Positions 6,581 through 11,818 of a stretch of DNA of 11,818 nucleotides are shown here, piece after piece (position 1 is the first letter of the stretch; each line of letters begins with the position of its first letter). The DNA comes from Bacteroidota bacterium (GTDB lineage Bacteria > Bacteroidota > Bacteroidia > Bacteroidales > Marinifilaceae). The notes under the pieces were generated by a model that saw nothing but the letters and a program-made list of their open reading frames with translations, did not search any database and was not told the DNA's origin. Location of the stretch: positions 1-11,818 of the forward strand of contig JAEXFF010000266.1 in the NCBI GenBank assembly GCA_023400335.1. The letters run 5' to 3'. Both the position numbers and the translations under genes were made by a program.

Positions 6581-8056
6581 TTAAGGGTATACGGGTGGAG
6601 GGAACAGTTCAAACAGTTGTTGGCGTACTGCCTGTGTGTTATTTCTGAACGCTCTGTCATCTCTGCCTACTCCGGTAAATCCATTGAAACCATTCAAAAA
6701 GTTATCCGGATAATAAGTTCTATTACTATTTTCACGGTATTGTCTGTAAATATCTGAATAACGGCCCAAGTCTTTCAAGGCTTTTTGGCTATCCAAAAGA
6801 GGGGGTAATTTTTCGAAAAGGAGGGAATCATAGATACCGACCGGATTACGTTGGGTTACATGGATTTTAACGTTTACCCCGGGATTGCGGAATTGCTTGG
6901 GTATACTTTGATAATTATAACAATAAAAAGCTTCTTGTTCGAGCAGATTTCCTTTCTCCGGATGCATACGGGAAGGTTGTTCAATAATTACAAAATTATC
7001 TCCTAAATCGTATTTCCAGCGGCTTTCCTGTTTACAGGATTTGATATAAATATGTCCTTGTTCATCATAATCAAACCGGATTTCAGCTTTTGTCGAGAAT
7101 GGAGAACTTACTTTTCGCTGATTAGTAAGTAACACTTGCCTGTACAATTGATAGTCAATATATTCAAAAGAAATTTGTTTGAGAATATGCCGGTGAAAGT
7201 CGATGACCAACGTCCCTTTACAGGATATTTTAGTTTGTTCCGGATAAGCTGTCGTTTTTGTCCTGAATGTATATACATAATCCAGACTATCAGAATCCAC
7301 AGGTGTGAACTCATAACAGTCTGTGCCTGAAAAGAGGGGGCCGTACAATTGGATAGTCCGGAGTAAAGTAAAAATTTTACGGGTTCCGGCATCAAACCGT
7401 ATGCCTTCGGTTGTAATATACATGGTAGATAAAGTATCTGTACCGTCATTGGTGAGATTATAACTTCTGGCGCTGTAGGCCGGCACAAAATAGGATTTGA
7501 ATTTCTCATCCCAGTTATTTTTCGGCTGTATATCGCCGGAAGTAAAGTAATAACCATATTCCCGTCTGTATTCAACCGCTGAATCCCGGTACTCCGTTAT
7601 TTTTTCATATTGGGCTTTTCCGTAAAAATGGCAATAAGGGGGAGTATTCCGGGAGAGTTTTTTTAGTTTTGAACTTACTTTTTCCAAAAGTTCCTCCGTA
7701 GAGATACCTTGGATTACGGTTTCTTCCAGTTCATAATGCAGGGATTCCAGGACAATTTTTCCAGTTTGTTGCAGGTCGGCCAGGGTATAGGTTTCAGTTT
7801 TATACCCCATTCCCTGAAACTGAATAGAGTCCGAAAGTGCTATTAAAGAAGTATGGAGAATACATTCTCCGTCGATATCCGTTGTCGTCAATAAATAACT
7901 TTTGTTTTTATTTACTACATATACCCCAAATAAAGGATGAGACCGGGTATCCGTGACTTTAAGTTGTAAAATCTCTGGTATTGTTGTTTTTGAAAGTTGT
8001 GCCTGAACTGAAAACAGAAGGTTCCAGAGGCATAATAACAAAAAGATTTTCTTCAT
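6581..8056 (-). CDS. Secreted protein with carboxypeptidase-like regulatory domain
   Basis: Exported protein of unknown function, 491 aa. Residues 1-19 form a clear signal peptide (KK, then a hydrophobic core, cleavage likely after VQA; no usable lipobox cysteine). Residues 28-105 look like a carboxypeptidase D regulatory-like beta-sandwich, with the TTDIDGEC turn and the QGMGYKTET segment; Bacteroidota use this fold on many envelope proteins. Residues 120-491 are beta-rich, aromatic and tyrosine-rich, and I cannot place them; the start (EELLEKVSSKLKKLSRN..YGKAQYEK) recalls DUF5686-like proteins, but the protein is much shorter than those and shows no evident beta-barrel. The C-terminus is Asn/Gly/Pro-rich. 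It starts 8 bases after the kinase stop with no Shine-Dalgarno sequence, so it is probably co-transcribed with the kinase. Likely periplasmic or outer-membrane associated. No good terminator follows. Confidence 0.8.
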   Translation of the reverse strand: MKKIFLLLCLWNLLFSVQAQLSKTTIPEILQLKVTDTRSHPLFGVYVVNKNKSYLLTTTDIDGECILHTSLIALSDSIQFQGMGYKTETYTLADLQQTGKIVLESLHYELEETVIQGISTEELLEKVSSKLKKLSRNTPPYCHFYGKAQYEKITEYRDSAVEYRREYGYYFTSGDIQPKNNWDEKFKSYFVPAYSARSYNLTNDGTDTLSTMYITTEGIRFDAGTRKIFTLLRTIQLYGPLFSGTDCYEFTPVDSDSLDYVYTFRTKTTAYPEQTKISCKGTLVIDFHRHILKQISFEYIDYQLYRQVLLTNQRKVSSPFSTKAEIRFDYDEQGHIYIKSCKQESRWKYDLGDNFVIIEQPSRMHPEKGNLLEQEAFYCYNYQSIPKQFRNPGVNVKIHVTQRNPVGIYDSLLFEKLPPLLDSQKALKDLGRYSDIYRQYRENSNRTYYPDNFLNGFNGFTGVGRDDRAFRNNTQAVRQQLFELFPPPVYP

Positions 8057-8064
8057 ATAGAATA

Positions 8065-10437
8065 TCAGTTGTATTTTTCTAAAACCTGTTTCAAACTTTC
8101 AGCAGATAAGGGTTTTGTTAGGAAATCGTTACAACCCGCCTTTAGTGCTTCGTTTTTATCGGATTCAAAAGCAAATGCTGTCAGAGCGATAATAGGAATA
8201 TCAACCGATTGTTGCCGGATCCGGCGGGTTGCCTCCAGACCATCCATATCCGGCATTTTGATATCCATGAGTATCAGCGAAGGGGAATGGCTTTGAAACT
8301 TTGCTATGGCTTCGTATCCATTTGTGGCCCGGATTAACTGATATTTTTTTCCGATTAATGCCTGCAACAATAAATAATTACTGTCGACATCCTCGGCTAC
8401 TAATATGGTTTTCTGATCTTTAGCTGAATATTTAGGTTTTGTAAGAAGCTCTTTTTCCTGTTTTTCTTCTTTTTCTTTCTGCTGTTGGTAAGGGATAACA
8501 AAACGGAAAACAGATCCTTCCCCTTCTGTAGATTCCACCCAGATACGGCCCCCCAGGTTCTCAATGATCATCTGGCATATCGCTAATCCCAAACCGCTTC
8601 CCTGAGCGAAGGTATTGAGTTTGATAAAACGGTTGAAGATATTCTGAATATTTTTGGGTGCAATTCCAATTCCGGTGTCTTTGACATAAAATTCAATTTC
8701 ATTTGTCTTTTCTTCAAAACCAAAATGTATTTCTCCTTTGTGGGTAAATTTTTGGGCATTTGTCAGTAAATTGGAAAGCACCTGAGCCAGACGGTTTTTA
8801 TCGCTGATCGTGACAATATTGGAAAAAGAATCGTCATATATCAATTGTACATTTTGTGGGGTTCTCGGTTTATGTATATCGTAAAGGCCCAGGCATAATT
8901 CTCTTAAATCAACCGGTTTCTGAACAAATTCCAATGTTCCTGCCTCGATTTTTGATAAATCGAGTATGTCATTGATCAATTGCAATAATAAGTCTGTATT
9001 TTTATCGATAATATCGTAGTATTGTTGTTTATCATCCGTTTCGTCCGTTTCGGCAATTAATTTGGAAAAACCGACGATGGCGTTTAAAGGAGTACGGATT
9101 TCATGGCTCATATTGGCCAAAAAAGCGGATTTTAATTTGTCTGATTCTTCTGCTTTAATCCGGGCTTCAATTAATTCTTTTTCCGTATTTTTTAAGTCTG
9201 TGATATCCCAGGAAATACCGATGATTAAAGGGGGTTTATCTTCAGAGGGGACCAGCGTCTTAATCGTATTGACAATTCTTTTCTCCCCGGAGGCGGAACT
9301 ATATTCTTCCTGGAATTCAATTTTTTGGCCTTCGTTTAAAAGCCGCAGATCGTCTTTTTTGAATTTTAGCGCATCTTCTTTATTGGGAAAAATTTCTTCA
9401 TCCGTTCTTCCGAGTACCTTTTCTGCCGGAATATGGGAATGCTCTTCGAAAGCTTTATTCCAGTATAAATAACGGAATTCATTGCCTGTATCTTTTACGA
9501 ACAGGTAAACGGGGACATTATTGAGGATAGTGTCCATAATATAATTCAGTTCCCTTATTTTTTTCTGTTGCTGTTTGCTTTCGGAGATATCATGGGCAAA
9601 GGTCCATACAATTTCTTCTCCTGTCAGATTTTCAATGATATAAGTAGTAATTTCTAAGCAGACGGTTTTGTTCTCTTTGTTTGTATGCGTCGTATGGTAA
9701 GTTAACGGACGTTTAAGTCGTTTGAGTTGGGAGATAAACCTTTCCCATTGGTTTTTATCGCTATCCGGATAAATGTTGTAGATTTTATAAGCATGAAGTT
9801 CTCCCTGAATTGAATAATGTTTGCGGAACTGACTGTTTGCAAAGATGAGATTCCCTTCAATGGTGGAAGCATAGATTTCTTCTACAGAATTATTGATAGC
9901 CGATTTTACCATTTGTAATTCATCCTGTGTTTTGACGGCCTCTGTGATATCACGGCAAATACAAAGCACATTGTGATCTTCCAAAGGAAGCATACGGTTT
10001 TCGAAAAAATGATTTTCGTTATCTATTTTTAATGTATGATGCGAAACAGAAGGGGATTGGGTCATAACCGAATGGTCTAAATTCGATTTGACGATGGAAT
10101 AGGCGTCCGGAGGGAGTATTTCCTGTATATTTTTCCCAATCATATTTCTTGAAGATCCTCCGACATGTACTGTACTTTCGGAGGATACTAAATCGATATA
10201 ATTACCTTGCTGATCCAGTATAGATAGCATATCGGGAAGAGCATCCAGAATATGATAACTGTTTTCTTGCTTATAAGCATGTATATTTTCTTTCAGAGAA
10301 GAAGGACAGTTGTTACTAAAAGAGCCAGGACTATCTTTTTTTTCCCGATCTGTTTGTGAGATCCGTTCAATCGTATCTTCTAATTCCCTGATCCTTTCTA
10401 ATAGTTCCTGACGGGAATACTGCTCATAAGATTGCAT
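8065..10437 (-). CDS. Cytoplasmic hybrid histidine kinase, three PAS-like domains plus receiver
   Basis: Two-component sensor of 790 aa, numbered from the ATG at 10437. A short coiled coil (5-30) is followed by three PAS-like domains (about 60-165, 172-285, 295-415), the last two ending in the usual DISE/DITD caps. Next come a HisKA domain with H445 in NMSHEIRTPLNAI, a HATPase with N560, DTGIG (587-591) and GSGLGLA (613-619), and a receiver with the E682/D683 acidic pair, phospho-acceptor D725, T753 and K775. All catalytic residues are intact. No membrane segment or signal peptide is present, so it senses a cytoplasmic cue. There is no DNA-binding output, so phosphate probably passes to a separate Hpt or regulator, none of which is in this window. 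The frame extends 7 codons upstream to a TTG, but that TTG is part of the promoter, so ATG 10437 is preferred. The secreted-protein gene follows after 8 bases. Confidence 0.93.
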   Translation of the reverse strand: MQSYEQYSRQELLERIRELEDTIERISQTDREKKDSPGSFSNNCPSSLKENIHAYKQENSYHILDALPDMLSILDQQGNYIDLVSSESTVHVGGSSRNMIGKNIQEILPPDAYSIVKSNLDHSVMTQSPSVSHHTLKIDNENHFFENRMLPLEDHNVLCICRDITEAVKTQDELQMVKSAINNSVEEIYASTIEGNLIFANSQFRKHYSIQGELHAYKIYNIYPDSDKNQWERFISQLKRLKRPLTYHTTHTNKENKTVCLEITTYIIENLTGEEIVWTFAHDISESKQQQKKIRELNYIMDTILNNVPVYLFVKDTGNEFRYLYWNKAFEEHSHIPAEKVLGRTDEEIFPNKEDALKFKKDDLRLLNEGQKIEFQEEYSSASGEKRIVNTIKTLVPSEDKPPLIIGISWDITDLKNTEKELIEARIKAEESDKLKSAFLANMSHEIRTPLNAIVGFSKLIAETDETDDKQQYYDIIDKNTDLLLQLINDILDLSKIEAGTLEFVQKPVDLRELCLGLYDIHKPRTPQNVQLIYDDSFSNIVTISDKNRLAQVLSNLLTNAQKFTHKGEIHFGFEEKTNEIEFYVKDTGIGIAPKNIQNIFNRFIKLNTFAQGSGLGLAICQMIIENLGGRIWVESTEGEGSVFRFVIPYQQQKEKEEKQEKELLTKPKYSAKDQKTILVAEDVDSNYLLLQALIGKKYQLIRATNGYEAIAKFQSHSPSLILMDIKMPDMDGLEATRRIRQQSVDIPIIALTAFAFESDKNEALKAGCNDFLTKPLSAESLKQVLEKYN

Positions 10438-10455
10438 ATATATATTGTTTTGAGG

Positions 10456-10486
10456 CAAAGATAGAATAATTCATTGTAAAATGAAA
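10456..10486 (-). promoter_or_regulatory. Promoter of the hybrid kinase and secreted-protein pair
   Basis: On the minus strand TATCTTTG (10463 down to 10456) matches TAnnTTTG exactly. A TTTC (10486-10483), one mismatch from the -33 TTTG, lies at the preferred 19-base spacing. Transcription would begin around 10450, leaving a very short leader (about 10-15 bases) before ATG 10437. The possible TTG start at 10458 lies inside the -7 box and would not be transcribed. Confidence 0.75.
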
Positions 10487-10565
10487 TGGAAGAAAATTAT
10501 TTCATCCGGCGACAGAAATAAAATATATGAAATTGATTATAAATGTATTATCCGAAATAGAAACA

Positions 10566-10579
10566 CTCTGTCAGCAGAG
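10566..10579 (-). terminator. Weak possible terminator of the glycosyltransferase gene
   Basis: A 5-bp stem CTCTG/CAGAG with a 4-base loop lies about 40 bases after the glycosyltransferase stop and is followed on the minus strand by the T-rich TGTTTCTATTT. Stem and T-run are both imperfect, so this is tentative. Together with the kinase promoter it would separate the two genes. Confidence 0.35.
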
Positions 10580-10618
10580 GTTATTATTCGTTCTTTTCAT
10601 TTAGGGGTTAATGACCTT

Positions 10619-11815
10619 TTATTCTTGTATCCGTTGGGCTTTTTCCCAGGTACCTTTCCCTTTGTATTTATGGAACGAAAAGAAAGCTTTCAGGACATTT
10701 GCATTCATAAAAAGAAAATAGTAAGGAATAAATAAGATTTTTATTTTGATCTTTTTTCGTTGTAATAAAGCACCGCATACTGCCAGCAGATAAAATAATA
10801 TTTGAAATGCCAGCAGGAGAATGTATATAAGCTGCGGGTTAAGCCATACTAATATAATATTGAGAAAAGGCAGGAGGAAGAGTGCTATCGGAGTAATAGA
10901 CCAGCGCAGAACCCTGTGGGAAATGTATTGAAAACGCAACAGACCCAAATGAAAAGGATTGGGGATAAGTAAATTTCCCAGCCTTTTTATGGATTGCAGG
11001 CCTCCGGCAGCAATACGTATTTTTCTTTTCTCTTCATTTTTAATATCGGCAGATCCTTTTTCCAAGGCATAAGCAGACTTGCAATAAGCAATTTTATATC
11101 CTTTTTGGGCAATTCGCATTGATAGAATAAAATCATCCAGTAAAGTGTCCTCCGGTAAAGGTTCAAACAGAGAAGTCCGTATCGCAAAAAGTTCGCCTGC
11201 GGCCCCGACGGCACTGTATAAACGGGAATCCCATTCTTTTAGTTTGGATTCATATGTCCAATAAAACCCTTCTCCCCCTGCTGCTGCCTGGTCTTTATTG
11301 TCTACGGCTATTCTTTTTTCTCCCGCCACACAGCCGACACGGGGATCCGAAAATTCCTTTATAATTTCGTGTATTGCTTCTTTATTGAGCATGGTGTTGG
11401 CGTCCGTATAGATAACAAACGGAGTTTCTACGAATTGAATGCCCCGGTTAAGGGCAGCGGTTTTTCCTTTTCTCTGGGGAATGTAATGTACAGAAACTTC
11501 TGGATACCGGCCTAATTTCTCATTTGTTTTGTCGTTACTTCCATCTGTGATCCAGAGAATTTTTAATTTCTGCGGAGGATAATTCAGTTGGAAACAATTT
11601 TCCATTTTTGCATCTACAATGGCTTCTTCATTATAGGCAGCAATAAATAAAGTGATTTCAGGCCATTCCCCGGGTTCGTAGCGGATAGGAGCCGAGGCGA
11701 AAGCTTCTTTTATTTTAACCAGAAAATAGAGAATTATCCCATAACCGATAAAAGTATAGAAAACCAGGAATATACAGATCCAGAATAAAATTTCAAGTGT
11801 AGGAGTAAGATACAT
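10619..11815 (-). CDS. Membrane GT2 glycosyltransferase (polysaccharide-synthase type)
   Basis: Inverting family 2 glycosyltransferase, 398 aa, probably making or extending an envelope or extracellular polysaccharide from a nucleotide sugar at the cytoplasmic face. Residues 7-34 form one N-terminal membrane segment. The catalytic domain (about 52-270) has IAAYNEE (58-64), D91 in TDGSNDKT, the metal-binding YTDAN (D138), GAAGELFAIR (204-213) and the acceptor-side LLDDF (225-229). An RVLRW motif (301-305) fits the Q/RxxRW signature of processive synthases such as cellulose, hyaluronan and poly-GlcNAc synthases. Further membrane segments lie near 309-327, 328-350 and 358-378. The start ATG is 3 bases from the window edge and the frame remains open beyond it, so a slightly longer N-terminus is possible, though the hydrophobic start looks natural. 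The polymer cannot be named from sequence. Confidence 0.9.
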   Translation of the reverse strand: MYLTPTLEILFWICIFLVFYTFIGYGIILYFLVKIKEAFASAPIRYEPGEWPEITLFIAAYNEEAIVDAKMENCFQLNYPPQKLKILWITDGSNDKTNEKLGRYPEVSVHYIPQRKGKTAALNRGIQFVETPFVIYTDANTMLNKEAIHEIIKEFSDPRVGCVAGEKRIAVDNKDQAAAGGEGFYWTYESKLKEWDSRLYSAVGAAGELFAIRTSLFEPLPEDTLLDDFILSMRIAQKGYKIAYCKSAYALEKGSADIKNEEKRKIRIAAGGLQSIKRLGNLLIPNPFHLGLLRFQYISHRVLRWSITPIALFLLPFLNIILVWLNPQLIYILLLAFQILFYLLAVCGALLQRKKIKIKILFIPYYFLFMNANVLKAFFSFHKYKGKGTWEKAQRIQE

Positions 11816-11818
11816 ATC

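Noticed and set aside
6560..6757. Sixty-five-codon plus-strand frame antisense to the end of the secreted-protein gene
   Set aside because: It is largely antisense to real coding sequence and has no motif or promoter.
6530..7054. Fifteen-base direct repeat TTTGATATAAATATG at 6530-6544 and 7040-7054
   Set aside because: One copy is inside coding sequence, the motif is AT-rich, and a chance pair of this length is plausible in a window this size.
7108..7575. 155-codon minus-strand frame inside the secreted-protein gene
   Set aside because: It lies wholly within a well-supported gene on the same strand in another frame, with low-complexity composition and no domain.
10481..10735. Eighty-four-codon plus-strand frame across the kinase-glycosyltransferase gap
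   Set aside because: It overlaps the kinase promoter region and the end of the glycosyltransferase gene in antisense, and has no recognisable motif.

Overview
This window looks like a chromosomal segment of a Bacteroidota genome, most likely order Bacteroidales. Four things point there: a six-domain ribosomal protein S1 with an acidic N-terminal extension carrying an FDWDAYE-type motif; promoters with the Bacteroidota -7 element TAnnTTTG; start codons with little or no Shine-Dalgarno sequence; and family types largely typical of this phylum (TPR-membrane-HTH regulator, DUF3667 protein, secreted carboxypeptidase-regulatory-domain protein, cytoplasmic multi-PAS hybrid kinase). I do not assign a genus. 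The content is chromosomal housekeeping plus sensing and envelope genes. I see no phage, transposon, CRISPR or RNA gene.

Plus-strand half (1-5439). The window opens inside a membrane-anchored TPR/HTH regulator whose start lies further left; it ends at a clear intrinsic terminator (1231-1259). A short-chain dehydrogenase/reductase follows. After a 408-base AT-rich gap with several perfect palindromes comes rpsA (ribosomal protein S1), preceded by a good -7 element. A GTG-initiated RNase Z gene follows 16 bases after rpsA and is probably co-transcribed, linking translation and tRNA 3'-end processing.

Minus-strand half (11815-5436). From right to left: a membrane GT2 glycosyltransferase of the polysaccharide-synthase type (cut at or near its start by the window edge); a cytoplasmic hybrid histidine kinase with three PAS-like domains, a kinase core and a receiver; a secreted protein with a carboxypeptidase-like regulatory domain starting 8 bases after the kinase stop; and a DUF3667 zinc-ribbon membrane protein with its own promoter. 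The DUF3667 and RNase Z genes meet tail to tail, with stop codons overlapping by 4 bases.

Most notable points: (1) the longest kinase frame begins at a TTG that is itself the TTTG of a consensus promoter, so the real start is almost certainly the ATG at 10437; (2) the tight pairing of a soluble hybrid kinase without an output domain and a secreted protein suggests a signalling unit of unknown function; (3) the S1 leader and the palindrome-rich gap upstream could hold regulatory sites. I found no convincing entirely new system, and the findings are graded accordingly.
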